A stretch of DNA of 18,106 nucleotides from DASPPF01 sp032906705 (GCA_032906705.1 JAJTZC010000026.1:1-18106); one strand, 5' to 3'. Shown: positions 6,790 through 14,824, counted from the first letter of the stretch. Numbers and translations are program-made. Notes: generated by a model from the letters alone, not told the origin.

Positions 6790-7976
6790 ACATAGGCCTT
6801 ATCTCCGCATGGGGTCTTCATGACTCGCAGCAAAATACTCCTGAGATGAATCTTGCAAGGGGGCTCGCGGCTGTGGGAGATAACGTGTCGTGTTTTTCTT
6901 ACACGAGGCGGGAGGAGAGTCGGGAGATAACAAGCAGGGCCGAAGATGGTCATCTCGCAATCACCAGGCTTGGCTACGCCTTCTGGAGGTATCATCATAC
7001 AAACGTAATCCTGCCACGCCTCAATCGAGTGTCGGAGGAAGTTGCGGCCGTCCTCGGTCGACCTATCGAGATATGGCATCTTCACCATCCTTCTTCCCTC
7101 GTCATCGCGACTTCCCTAGCCCTCCGTCTCCGTTCTGGGTCACCACTCGTTTTCACAACTCACGACCCTCTGTTTGCGGCCGGTTGGCGGCCGGTCATAT
7201 CGGTCAGACGTGTGGGTCTACTGCGCGAAGCGAACTGGAGGGAATGGCCAGAACTCGCCCTGAGATGTTTGCCCTACAACTTGGCAGACAAGATAATCTC
7301 ACTAAGCAACCACGAAAGAGAGTTGCTCCTTCGGAGCGGATTCAGTCCTCAAAAGGTCGCCGTGATTCCGCATGGGGTCAGAAGAATCCAGCAGGTCCGC
7401 GGAATCAGAGAGATGCTTGGATTGGAGGACAAATTCCTCATCCTGACAGTCGCGAGATTCGTCAAGCAGAAGGGTCACAAGTACCTCATCCGCGCCATGC
7501 CCACAGTGTTGAAGCACGCCGATGCTCACTTCCTCATGATTGGGACAGAGACAGCACTTCTCCCGGAGTTGATTTCCGAAGCTAGGAAATTCAAGGTGGA
7601 TGGGCGCATCACCTTCTTAACGTCGGTCAGTAATGAGGACCTTGCCCGCGCCTACAACGATTGCGACATCTTTGTCCTTCCCTCATTGTACGAATCTTTT
7701 GGTCTGGTCCTCCTAGAAGCAATGAGCTGTGGCAAGCCAGTCGTAGCCTTCGAGTCTGGAAGCACTTCCGAAATCATCAACCAAATGAAGGACGGCATCG
7801 TAGTGCCGAGGGGTGACTCTGACGAGCTCGCAAAAGCGATACTGCTGTTGGCTGGCAATCGGTCGCTTCGCGACTCGATGGGCTCTGCCGCCTCCTCCAA
7901 GGTCAGCGAGAGGTTCGCATGGCCTCTGATCGTCTCCAAGACACGAGAGGTCTACGAGGAGGCCTTGCGGCGGTAG
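6786..7976 (+). CDS. GT4-family glycosyltransferase (GT-B fold), second gene of operon
   Basis: 396 residues from a TTG overlapping the previous stop by 4 bases; NIGLISAWG follows at once, so the start is well placed. The acceptor-domain motif HLHHPSS is at about 98-104, then VIPHGV (193-198), ARFVKQKGH (223-231) with the conserved Lys, and E303-SFGLVLL-E311, the full E-x7-E. CGKPVVAF and GSTSEII follow as expected. It is a complete retaining GT4 enzyme, co-transcribed with the upstream GT4, so the two may add successive sugars. It converges with the minus-strand GT4 gene only 10 bases away. Confidence 0.9.
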   Translation: MNIGLISAWGLHDSQQNTPEMNLARGLAAVGDNVSCFSYTRREESREITSRAEDGHLAITRLGYAFWRYHHTNVILPRLNRVSEEVAAVLGRPIEIWHLHHPSSLVIATSLALRLRSGSPLVFTTHDPLFAAGWRPVISVRRVGLLREANWREWPELALRCLPYNLADKIISLSNHERELLLRSGFSPQKVAVIPHGVRRIQQVRGIREMLGLEDKFLILTVARFVKQKGHKYLIRAMPTVLKHADAHFLMIGTETALLPELISEARKFKVDGRITFLTSVSNEDLARAYNDCDIFVLPSLYESFGLVLLEAMSCGKPVVAFESGSTSEIINQMKDGIVVPRGDSDELAKAILLLAGNRSLRDSMGSAASSKVSERFAWPLIVSKTREVYEEALRR

Positions 7977-7991
7977 CCGCGGAAGACTACC
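7967..7991. terminator. Hairpins at the junction of two convergent GT genes
   Basis: GCGGC-GGTA-GCCGC (7967-7980) spans the plus-strand stop codon. An alternative pairing joins GGTAG (7972-7976) to CTACC (7987-7991). No T-tract follows on either strand, so a terminator role is only possible. Confidence 0.22.
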
Positions 7992-9093
7992 ATGTTGCGC
8001 CTCCCATTACCTTTTCGAAGAGGGCTTCATAGTCCTTAACCATACGGTCGGCGCCGAAGTATTCCAATACTCGATTCCTGCAAGCAACCGGATCAATGTG
8101 GTCTGCGGCCTTCATGCATTCCATGAACGATTCCTCGTCTCCAGCTTCAACCAAGTAACCAGTCTTGCCTTGGTCGATTATCTCGGGCATTGATCCGCGC
8201 CTGTACGCTACCACCGGCGTCCCACAGGCCATCGCCTCCACGGCTACTAGCCCGAAAGGTTCCTCATCTTGCACCGGGAATAACAATGCCCTGGCCTGCG
8301 AAAGCAGGCCAACCTTCGTTGCGTGGCTCACGTTCGTTCGATAGACGCAGTTGGGATTCCTTGTCTCCCTAATCGCGCGCAGAAGATAGGCAATTCCAAA
8401 TGGGCCCCGATAGAATGCCCTCGCTGCGTAGTCGATAGGCAGTCCCATCTTCGCCATTCTTCGCGCTGCGCGCATTGAGAATCGCTCTCTCCCAGTTCCC
8501 TCTACGACGGTCAAGCCGACCCCCAGGCTTCGGCAGAACTTGATTGCGTCACGGGCTCCCTTCTCCGGCGTGAGCCTGCCTAAGAACAGGAAGCTGCCCC
8601 GTTTCTCATTCCTCTCCAGAATTGGCGAGTATTCGGCTGGGTCGATGCCATTGCAGACGGCTCTGAACTCGCGACCGTATTTCTCCGACATGTATCTTGC
8701 GTGAGACGTTGAAACACCTACCAGCCTGGCCTTCTCCATGCGACAGGACGGGAGGTCCAGGGTGTGGCAGACAGGCACGTACCTGACAGAGCCATTAATC
8801 GGGATGCGCTGCGCCGCTATCTTAAGCAGGCTATGGTCGCACACTATGTCATGGTTGTGAAGCTCCTTCTCGTAGATTCGAAAGGCGACCTCCTCACCGG
8901 CGATTCTCCCTGGGTCCACCGTCAATATCACCCTGACATCCGGAGGTGGTCTGCTTCCTTTCGCAGCCACGAGGGTTACCTGATGCCCGCGGGAAGCGAG
9001 ACCGCGGCTGAGGTCGTACACGATCCTCTCGATGCCACCGTAGGTGAGGGGTGGCACAGGGAGAGAAGTCGTGGAAACCAGAAGAATCTTCAA
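7987..9093 (-). CDS. GT4-family glycosyltransferase (GT-B fold)
   Basis: 368 residues from the TTG at 9093, which gives MKILLVSTTSLPVPP. GTG 9117 would add eight residues but lies only about 9 bases from the TATA element. LTYGGIERIVYDLSRGLASRG (first strand-loop-helix) matches the N-terminal domain of YGGIE-type GT4 enzymes. GRLTPEKG is at 172-179 and E278-PFGLVAV-E286 is the intact E-x7-E, followed by MACGTPVV and GSMPEII. An R/K-rich stretch at about 200-225 may touch the membrane. It is a single-gene unit on the minus strand, tail to tail with the GT4 operon and divergent from the GT gene at 9299. Donor and acceptor are unknown. Confidence 0.87.
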   Translation of the reverse strand: MKILLVSTTSLPVPPLTYGGIERIVYDLSRGLASRGHQVTLVAAKGSRPPPDVRVILTVDPGRIAGEEVAFRIYEKELHNHDIVCDHSLLKIAAQRIPINGSVRYVPVCHTLDLPSCRMEKARLVGVSTSHARYMSEKYGREFRAVCNGIDPAEYSPILERNEKRGSFLFLGRLTPEKGARDAIKFCRSLGVGLTVVEGTGRERFSMRAARRMAKMGLPIDYAARAFYRGPFGIAYLLRAIRETRNPNCVYRTNVSHATKVGLLSQARALLFPVQDEEPFGLVAVEAMACGTPVVAYRRGSMPEIIDQGKTGYLVEAGDEESFMECMKAADHIDPVACRNRVLEYFGADRMVKDYEALFEKVMGGATW

Positions 9094-9123
9094 CGCGTCT
9101 CGAACCACTTCAGACACTTACTC

Positions 9124-9129
9124 TATAAA
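9124..9129 (-). promoter_or_regulatory. TATA-like promoter element of the minus-strand GT4 gene
   Basis: Read on the minus strand, TTTATA is centred about 33 bases before the TTG at 9093. It is too close to GTG 9117 for that codon to lie on the transcript, so it decides the start. Confidence 0.5.
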
Positions 9130-9254
9130 CTGTGATGCGCGGGAGCCCAGCAGGCGACGGGGAGTAGCGGCGAGGCGAGGTCCGGTGAGACGAAGACCCA
9201 TGAACCATTCGAGTCTCCGTGCTCAAGTTGAATATGTCGCCCGATTCCTCATCC

Positions 9255-9277
9255 GATTAATTCGCAAGGTTCTTACA
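9255..9277 (+). promoter_or_regulatory. Possible promoter of the plus-strand GT gene at 9299
   Basis: Two weak A/T-rich candidates occur: GATTAATT (9255-9262, about 40 bases from the start) and TTCTTACA (9270-9277, about 25 bases). The region is divergent, shared with the minus-strand GT4 gene. Neither candidate is strong. Confidence 0.3.
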
Positions 9278-9298
9278 CGCGAGCATTGAAGCACTACT

Positions 9299-10465
9299 GT
9301 GCCTGCGCAGACGGCGGTGCTCTTCGCCCCAAACGGAGGGCACGCCCTGGAACAAGGCGGAGCAGCATACGTGACTCTCCTCATGGCAAATATCCTAGCA
9401 AAAGGAGGGTACTCGGTCGAAGTTTGTGCGGTCCACGGTCTCCCGCGGAACGAGTTGGAGGCCCTACACGGCGTGAAAATCAACAATCGTGTGAGACTGC
9501 GGTACGTCGAAGACTGGTCTTCTCGGAGGATTTCGTTTCCGCCCTTTCTTCCTAGCCGGATCCTCGCGAGCGCCGTTAGGCAATGGTTTGGCGGGAGGAA
9601 GGTTGGGGTGGCGATATTCGGTGACGATGCACCTGCGCGGGTTGCTGCTTTCTTCAAAGCGAAGGGAGCATTCGTCGTAGACTATGCTCACCTGCCGCTT
9701 CGGGTAAGGGGCAGGTTTCCCCGCGTCGGTTATTGGGCCTATGAAGGAAGATTCGGTCTGCCCGCAGCACTTCTGTATTGGAACACACAGTTCTCAGGAC
9801 TGGACGAGTACGACCTGACGTTGGCTAACTCGAGGGTGACTGCAGGGTTGGTCAGGCCCTTGGGAGCTTCGAAGGTGAGCGTGCTGCACCCCCCTGCACG
9901 AACCGTCTCTGACCAGAGATACGCCAAGGAACCGATCGTTCTCCACGCTGCGCAATACGGGAGAGGGTTCAACTCCGAACTCGCTGTAATGATGTTGAAA
10001 GAGGCGGCGAAAAATAGGCTCCCTGTGAAATGGGTCTTCATGAGGTCGAATGACCTTCCCTCCAGACTCAGAGAACTCGCAAAGCGGTTGCCAAACGTAT
10101 GGCTTTTGGGAAGCGTCTCGAACGAAGCTTATCGAGCCCTTCTGGGGAGGTCCGTCGCTTTGCTAAACCTGAGATTCCTTGAGCCGTTCGGCATCTCTAC
10201 CGTAGATGCGATGAGTGCTGGTGCCGTCCCGATAATCCTGAAGTCTCGATACAATGGTTCGTGGATTGACATTTGCGACGAGGGCAGATTTGGAATCGGA
10301 TGCGAAACTTCCTCAGAAATATGTGCTTCGCTCGAAAGATTGCTTACAGATGATGAGGTTGCAAACAGTTCTGCCACGACCGCGAGACAGCGCAGCCAGC
10401 TCTTCTCGCTAGCCAATTTCACCGATGCGTTTCGGGAGGTGATGGCGAGGCACCTTTCGAGCTAG
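9299..10465 (+). CDS. GT-B-fold glycosyltransferase, GT4-like with altered catalytic motifs
   Basis: 388 residues from GTG 9299. The N-terminal region PNGGHALEQGGAAYVTLL fits the glycine-rich loop and helix of GT4 enzymes. The C-terminal domain has LGSVSNEAYRALL and E295-PFGIST-V-D303, where the second Glu of E-x7-E is Asp. The usual G-R-L-x-x-x-K-G loop is replaced by AAQYGRGFNSEL (217-228), which lacks the Lys. The fold is clearly GT-B, but the nucleotide-sugar site is unusual; it could use a different donor or be weakly active. There is no frameshift or truncation. It ends in a 4-base tail-to-tail overlap (CTAG) with the minus-strand GT4 gene. Confidence 0.78.
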   Translation: MPAQTAVLFAPNGGHALEQGGAAYVTLLMANILAKGGYSVEVCAVHGLPRNELEALHGVKINNRVRLRYVEDWSSRRISFPPFLPSRILASAVRQWFGGRKVGVAIFGDDAPARVAAFFKAKGAFVVDYAHLPLRVRGRFPRVGYWAYEGRFGLPAALLYWNTQFSGLDEYDLTLANSRVTAGLVRPLGASKVSVLHPPARTVSDQRYAKEPIVLHAAQYGRGFNSELAVMMLKEAAKNRLPVKWVFMRSNDLPSRLRELAKRLPNVWLLGSVSNEAYRALLGRSVALLNLRFLEPFGISTVDAMSAGAVPIILKSRYNGSWIDICDEGRFGIGCETSSEICASLERLLTDDEVANSSATTARQRSQLFSLANFTDAFREVMARHLSS

Positions 10466-11658
10466 CTAGGTTCTCGACTGGGTGGGACGGAGATTTCTTC
10501 GTAAAAGCCCCGCATTTTCTTCGCCATGATTTTCCAGTCGAATTCGAGCGACTTCTGTCTTGCGTTTAGGGCCATCTTCCGCCTAAGGCGGTCGTCATTG
10601 AGCAAACCGCTGATTTCGGCCGCAAGGGTCTTGGGATTAAAGATATCGCGCGCCACTACGCCATCGACACCGTCCGTAATGAGTTCCGAGGCGCCGGCGG
10701 CAGGGCTGGAAACGACTGGTACTCCGCAAGCCATGGCCTCTAATACGACTAGTCCAAAGGCGTCGAAGAGGGTCGGGAACACGAAGACATCTGATGCCTG
10801 ATAGAACCTCGCGATGTCGGGCGTCGACATTGTCGTTATTCTCCCTAGCACGCCCAGTCGGTGGCTCAAATGCACATAGTGATCGGGCAAGCTTTTTCTA
10901 CCAAGGATTAGAAGTTTCGTCTTCCTGATGTGTGGCATAGCTTTGAGCAGTAAGAACAACCCCTTGCGAGTAAGGTCCCAGCCAACAAAGGTGATGAGGT
11001 GTTCGTCGTCGCGAATGCCAAGTCCTTGCCTTAGCTGAAATCGGTTCGTCTCATCGGGGCTGAATCTCTGCGTATTGACTCCGTGGGGCAGACACTTCAA
11101 CTTGTCTCCTCCGATACCGTAGTAGCGCTTGAAGGCGTCTCTGACAAGTTCTGAGGGAGCAACGACCAATTTGTACTTCCTGGCAAGAACGTATTCCTGC
11201 AAAGGGTAGAGAATCGGCTGTCTCGTGGCGAAAGAAACCAGGAACTGTTTCCAATCTTCAGCCCAGAACGGTTTTCGCGCCCTTATAGAGGCAACAATCG
11301 ATGCGGGAGAGCACTGCTGTATTGAAGCGACATCGCCTCTGCTGTTCCCGAGGTCGACGTCGTGAATCAGTTCGATCTTGGATTCTCGCTTGAGACTAGC
11401 CACTTGCTTCGTCGTCTCGAAACTCCTGACAGCAGACTGGATAATTGAGGAGGCTGGTAGGAATCTTATCCTGCCGTAGTGAAGCGCCCTGACTGCGATT
11501 CGACCATGACGGGCAGACTCGATTGAGCGAGAGTCCCCGGTTATGAAAACCGTAATGTCTACATCTATGTCGGCCAAGGCGAGTGCTAATTCGGCGGCGT
11601 ACCGCTGGGCCCCTCCCCAAGTGGGATCAAGGCTGGTCGTTGTCAGGCCGACATGCAT
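10462..11658 (-). CDS. GT4-family glycosyltransferase (GT-B fold)
   Basis: 398 residues from the ATG at 11658, giving MHVGLTTTSLDPTWGGAQRYA. An ATG at 11679 adds seven residues but is only about 7 bases from the TATA element. The GGAQRYA loop-helix, LPHGVNTQRFSP (about 190-201), GWDLTRKG (226-233, with Lys) and D299-AFGLVVL-E307 are seen. The last is the E-x7-E motif with Asp first, a tolerated variant. MACGVPVV and GASELI follow. It shares overlapping stop codons with the plus-strand GT gene. It is a complete retaining-type GT; donor and acceptor unknown. Confidence 0.87.
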   Translation of the reverse strand: MHVGLTTTSLDPTWGGAQRYAAELALALADIDVDITVFITGDSRSIESARHGRIAVRALHYGRIRFLPASSIIQSAVRSFETTKQVASLKRESKIELIHDVDLGNSRGDVASIQQCSPASIVASIRARKPFWAEDWKQFLVSFATRQPILYPLQEYVLARKYKLVVAPSELVRDAFKRYYGIGGDKLKCLPHGVNTQRFSPDETNRFQLRQGLGIRDDEHLITFVGWDLTRKGLFLLLKAMPHIRKTKLLILGRKSLPDHYVHLSHRLGVLGRITTMSTPDIARFYQASDVFVFPTLFDAFGLVVLEAMACGVPVVSSPAAGASELITDGVDGVVARDIFNPKTLAAEISGLLNDDRLRRKMALNARQKSLEFDWKIMAKKMRGFYEEISVPPSREPS

Positions 11659-11682
11659 TTTCCGCAACTGGCCCGTCATGTC

Positions 11683-11689
11683 TATATTA
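11683..11689 (-). promoter_or_regulatory. TATA-like promoter element of the minus-strand GT4 gene at 11658
   Basis: On the minus strand TAATATA is centred about 28 bases before ATG 11658, a leaderless spacing. This makes the upstream ATG at 11679 unlikely. Confidence 0.55.
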
Positions 11690-11896
11690 GTTCATTTCTC
11701 CTGCCTTCTCTCCGTAATGGCTCGCCCACCATCATCGAGGTGGTCGCTTGGTCGGGGCAGACGCATGACTCGCGAACAACGAGTAACGTCTTGCAACCTG
11801 CCGATTTAACAGCCAAGTGGAAGCTTCGATCAAGGCGCTCTCAGAGAAGCAGAAGAGGAGGGACAATTGCTCCGAGAAGTACGCATTCGTATTCCA

Positions 11897-11924
11897 GGGG
11901 AGATGCAATGCATAAAATCTCCCC
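11897..11924. repeat. Perfect inverted repeat enclosing an A/T-rich core
   Basis: GGGGAGAT (11897-11904) and ATCTCCCC (11917-11924) pair perfectly around a 12-base spacer. The spacer contains TGCATAAA, which read on the minus strand is TATA-like (TTTATG). This could be an RNA hairpin or an operator flanking a promoter. No T-tract follows. Confidence 0.45.
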
Positions 11925-12006
11925 ACGAGGCGGTGTGGATTCAAAGCAAAGCATGACTGACCTTCTTCTGCATTCATTGAGAGGCTGTCCTGAAGCTTGA
12001 CAAGCC

Positions 12007-12013
12007 ATATAAT
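12007..12013 (+). promoter_or_regulatory. TATA-like promoter element of the FAD oxidoreductase gene
   Basis: ATATAAT predicts transcription from about 12036, giving a leader of about 45 bases before TTG 12083. This is the clearest leadered gene in the window. Confidence 0.45.
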
Positions 12014-12043
12014 GTCTGTTGGTCGCAGGCATCCTGTTTCAAC

Positions 12044-12069
12044 CATCGGTCGGGAGAAGCATCGGTCGG
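12044..12069 (+). repeat. Direct repeat CATCGGTCGG x2 in the leader of the FAD gene
   Basis: CATCGGTCGG occurs at 12044-12053 and 12060-12069, 16 bases apart, each followed by a purine-rich GAGAA-like stretch. The second copy runs into the probable ribosome binding site. It may be a small duplication or a regulator site. Confidence 0.45.
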
Positions 12070-12074
12070 AGGAG
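12068..12074 (+). promoter_or_regulatory. Shine-Dalgarno sequence for the TTG start at 12083
   Basis: GGAGGAG ends 8 bases before TTG 12083. It is one of the few good ribosome binding sites in the window and supports that non-ATG start. Confidence 0.55.
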
Positions 12075-12082
12075 AACCCACA

Positions 12083-13135
12083 TTGAAGATTTGCGTAGTG
12101 GGCGCAGGAATCTTTGGTGTTACTATTGCATGGAAGCTAGCTGCTGCTGGATTCAACGTGGATCTGTATGAAAAGAAGAAAGACATTCTGCTTGGAACTT
12201 CCGCCGTAAACCAACTCAGATTGCACAGAGGATACCACTATCCCCGAAGCCGCGAGACCGCGTTGGAGTGTTTACGGGGGGAACCGGAATTCAGAAAGGA
12301 GTATCGGGAGGCCATAATCGACAAGCTCCCCCATTATTACTGCATTGCGTCCCACAAAAGCCTTACCTCGGCGAAGCAATTTGCAGAGTTCAGCGCAAGT
12401 CTTAATCTCGATTGTCGTGAGGTGTCGCTCGACTTTGCTCGAAAGACAAGTATCGAAGCTTCCTTCAAGGTAAAGGAATCCACAATCAACCTGAAAGAGC
12501 TGAGGAGGGTGTGCAGCAAGAAACTTCATGACTGCGGCATCAAGACCATCTATCGAGCCGCAAGGCTGAGCACCTTGGCCGATTACGACATTGCAGTGGT
12601 CGCCTCTTATTCAGCATTGAACGAATTCTTCGACGAGGGCAGTGAAGAGAGCCGCCCGTACCAATTCGAAGTCTGCGAAGTCGGGGTACTCAAAATGCCT
12701 GGGCCGTTGACCAACCTAAGCGTCGTCGTCCTCGATGGGCCTTTCGTCTGCTTCGACCCCTACGGCAATTCTGGGACCTCCCTTCTGTACGATGTCATTC
12801 AGTCCGTCCACCACACGAATGTGGGGATTCATCCTACCGTACCGGCCAAGTTCCGAAAGTCGCTCAACGCAGGTATCGTAAGTCCTAGCTACGCGCGATG
12901 CCGCCGCATGATTGGAAGCGCATCCCGATTCTTTCCCAGTTTGTCTGATGCGGAGAGAATTGGATCGATGTTCACAGTCAGGGCGGTTCCAGCGTACAGA
13001 GAGCACGACGACGCACGCCCCACAGTCGTGAGGGGCATCAGCAAGAGAATGATTACTGTGTTCTCAGGCAAGCTCTGTACGGCCGTAACAGCAGCAAACC
13101 GAGTCGTGGAGATTGCCAAGACAGGAAAGAGATAG
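12083..13135 (+). CDS. FAD-dependent oxidoreductase, DAO family
   Basis: 350 residues from a TTG start. The dinucleotide-binding motif is VVGAGIFGVTIAWKLAAAG (5-23) ending with Glu30, as in DAO-type flavoproteins. NQLRLHRGYHYPRS (43-56) is a signature of FAD enzymes encoded in polysaccharide clusters. The C-terminal FSGKLCTAVTAANRVVE resembles the second FAD-contacting segment. The reaction is unknown; oxidation or rearrangement of a sugar or a sugar-linked amine is plausible from context. The protein has no membrane segment, so it is probably cytoplasmic. It is regulated separately: long leader, Shine-Dalgarno and direct repeats lie upstream. Confidence 0.78.
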   Translation: MKICVVGAGIFGVTIAWKLAAAGFNVDLYEKKKDILLGTSAVNQLRLHRGYHYPRSRETALECLRGEPEFRKEYREAIIDKLPHYYCIASHKSLTSAKQFAEFSASLNLDCREVSLDFARKTSIEASFKVKESTINLKELRRVCSKKLHDCGIKTIYRAARLSTLADYDIAVVASYSALNEFFDEGSEESRPYQFEVCEVGVLKMPGPLTNLSVVVLDGPFVCFDPYGNSGTSLLYDVIQSVHHTNVGIHPTVPAKFRKSLNAGIVSPSYARCRRMIGSASRFFPSLSDAERIGSMFTVRAVPAYREHDDARPTVVRGISKRMITVFSGKLCTAVTAANRVVEIAKTGKR

Positions 13136-13279
13136 CCAGGATTCCATCCGCTTTGTGCATCGACCTCATTCCGACAACTTCACGCCACAGCGTGGACAGT
13201 CGGCTAATCCTCGCTTTCTCACGCCGAAATGGAGCCGAAGGAAGCGCCGCATGCCGCGTCTTCGTGAATTCGAACGGGC

Positions 13280-13930
13280 TCAGTGAATCCTCTTGAAGAA
13301 GAGCAACGTCGAAGCTTCCTCTGGTAGGAAGAAGGCGAAAGGGTGAGAAAGAAGCCACAGAACGGTTCTGGTCCGCCCCGCATTCAGCTCGTTACGGGGG
13401 TAGAGGACCTGGAGTCCCTGGGCTCCAAGCACTCTGAAATTCATCCTTTTCAACTCGGCCGAGGTGAAACCACTCTTATGCGTCATCGAGGGGTCATCTT
13501 GCCTTTCGAGGTGCACGAACCCGTTGGGCGTTGAGAATACTACAATCTTTCTTGCCAAAATCTCCGATTGATTAATGAGGTTTCTCGCTTCCTCTTCTTT
13601 CAGATGTTCCACAAGTTCAAAACCAACAATTGCATCGACTAGCTTTGGTCTGAAAGGCATGTTATTCACATCGCAGACAACATAGTCATCATGATACCTT
13701 CTTGATTTTGCGACTCGGACCCTTGCCACGCTCGTGTCTGCGCCAATGAGGTGTTCCCCCCTCCCGATCCGTCTCAGGCAGGAATACTCCCCACAGCCGA
13801 GCTCAAGAATGACCGAGCTTGACCTGAGCGCCCTCCACAGTAAGCCGTAGAATGTGAATGGCAATGCCAGGAGTAGCACATGTGAGCTGCCAGCCATGCG
13901 ACTTGCAAGGCGGTAAACTGCCACACTCAT
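13280..13930 (-). CDS. Class I SAM-dependent methyltransferase, Methyltransf_11 type
   Basis: 216 residues from ATG 13930. Motif I is ILELGCGEYS (41-50), the second acidic strand is GADTS, the VCDVNNMPF loop is at 85-93, ELVEHL at 105-110 and VFSTPNG at 131-137. These are the canonical order for small UbiE/Methyltransf_11-like enzymes. A hydrophobic stretch at 17-32 (HVLLLALPFTFYGLLW) and a hydrophobic C-terminus suggest membrane association, perhaps with lipid-linked glycans. The acceptor may be a sugar or a lipid. It is followed only by non-coding sequence to the FAD gene, which converges with it. Confidence 0.82.
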   Translation of the reverse strand: MSVAVYRLASRMAGSSHVLLLALPFTFYGLLWRALRSSSVILELGCGEYSCLRRIGRGEHLIGADTSVARVRVAKSRRYHDDYVVCDVNNMPFRPKLVDAIVGFELVEHLKEEEARNLINQSEILARKIVVFSTPNGFVHLERQDDPSMTHKSGFTSAELKRMNFRVLGAQGLQVLYPRNELNAGRTRTVLWLLSHPFAFFLPEEASTLLFFKRIH

Positions 13931-13954
13931 GTCCGCAAGCCGGAGTCAACCTGC

Positions 13955-13960
13955 CAATAA
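13955..13960 (-). promoter_or_regulatory. TATA-like promoter element of the minus-strand methyltransferase
   Basis: On the minus strand TTATTG is centred about 28 bases before ATG 13930. It lies in the 137-base gap after the FkbM gene, so independent transcription is possible, though read-through from the FkbM gene is too. Confidence 0.4.
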
Positions 13961-14067
13961 CGATTCTCTGCTGGTTCGCAGATAACAAATGTGATCATGA
14001 TGAGCCCTGCGGGCGTCATGCATGCGATTTGGACCTTTGCGGGAACCGGTCCCAAGCTAGGAATCCC

Positions 14068-14805
14068 CTATCCCAGCGAGAAGACGAAATACCTGTGCGT
14101 TTCACCAGAAGCAATCTCCTCCGGGCGGTAGCCCCGCTCCTTCATCATCGAAAGGACTGCTTCTACCGAAACAAGAGAGGTATGTATTTCCACAACAATC
14201 CTCTTAGCATTGGTCTTCTCCATCCCTTTGAGCCCCTCCAATTCTGCGCCTTGAACGTCCATCTTCACTAGGTCCGGTTCGAAGTCGCATATCTCATCGA
14301 GCCGCACGCCTAGCGTTCTGTGCGCCCCGCTGGTCAATACGCTGCTTCGTGTCCCCTCGTCCGAAACATACAGGACAGTTCTACTACTCCAGGCAGCAAT
14401 GGGCAGTGCTATTATGTTCTGAATTCCATTCAAATGAATGTTTGTGACTAGCCCACAGAAGTTTTTTGGGTTAGGCTCCAACGCCCAGACTGTAGAGGCT
14501 CGTCTCGACAGCCGTATGGAATACTTACCAATATTCGCGCCTACGTCGACAAACGTTCCGCCATCCGGCAAGAGACCATTGAGTTGTGAAATCATGAACG
14601 GTTCAGTTTCGGCGAAACCGTAGGCGTCCTCTGTTCTTGGTCGCCAGGTCCATTTGAAGCCGTCAGCTTGGACCGTTACTGGCCTCGGCAAGTAGTTCGT
14701 CATGGGCCCGCCAGAGATCTTCTTTCCCAAGTAGGCAAAAGTCAGGCTTGGAAGGTCAATTTCTCTGATGCTAATGCCCTTTATGGAGATCGTGACGTTT
14801 CTCAC
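14068..14805 (-). CDS. FkbM-family SAM-dependent methyltransferase
   Basis: 245 residues from GTG 14805; a TGA lies directly upstream in frame, so no earlier start exists. Motif I is FVDVGANIGKYS (85-96), then ALEPNP (108-113), and the FkbM signature LVKMDVQGAELEGLKGM (179-195). This family O-methylates sugars or small molecules; in archaea relatives modify S-layer glycan sugars. Length is typical. It lies upstream of the Methyltransf_11-type gene on the same strand, and the two may act on the same glycan. Confidence 0.88.
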   Translation of the reverse strand: MRNVTISIKGISIREIDLPSLTFAYLGKKISGGPMTNYLPRPVTVQADGFKWTWRPRTEDAYGFAETEPFMISQLNGLLPDGGTFVDVGANIGKYSIRLSRRASTVWALEPNPKNFCGLVTNIHLNGIQNIIALPIAAWSSRTVLYVSDEGTRSSVLTSGAHRTLGVRLDEICDFEPDLVKMDVQGAELEGLKGMEKTNAKRIVVEIHTSLVSVEAVLSMMKERGYRPEEIASGETHRYFVFSLG

Positions 14806-14824
14806 TCAGTACAGTTCGTTCCCC

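Larger units (their letters stand above)
11690..12082. other. Divergent intergenic region without a recognised gene
   Basis: About 390 bases between the minus-strand GT4 gene and the FAD enzyme. Frames open on both strands (11653-12000 plus, 11732-12046 minus) have no protein-like character. The region holds an 8-base-arm inverted repeat (11897-11924), a TATA-like ATATAAT (12007-12013) and a tandem CATCGGTCGG repeat (12044-12069). The long leader and these signals suggest more regulation than the other genes have. Confidence 0.5.

Noticed and set aside
6890..7585. 231-residue plus-strand ORF inside the second GT4 gene
   Set aside because: It is a frame shadow, very rich in Arg, Pro, Ser and Gly, within a gene with intact GT4 motifs.
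11653..12046. Open frames on both strands in the region upstream of the FAD gene (115 and 104 residues)
   Set aside because: They overlap each other and the neighbouring promoters, have no recognisable motif, and look like non-coding sequence by composition.
14038..14062. Near-palindrome GGGAACCGGTCCC before the FkbM stop
   Set aside because: Only the central ACCGGT is symmetric, with a one-base mismatch in the arms and no T-tract.
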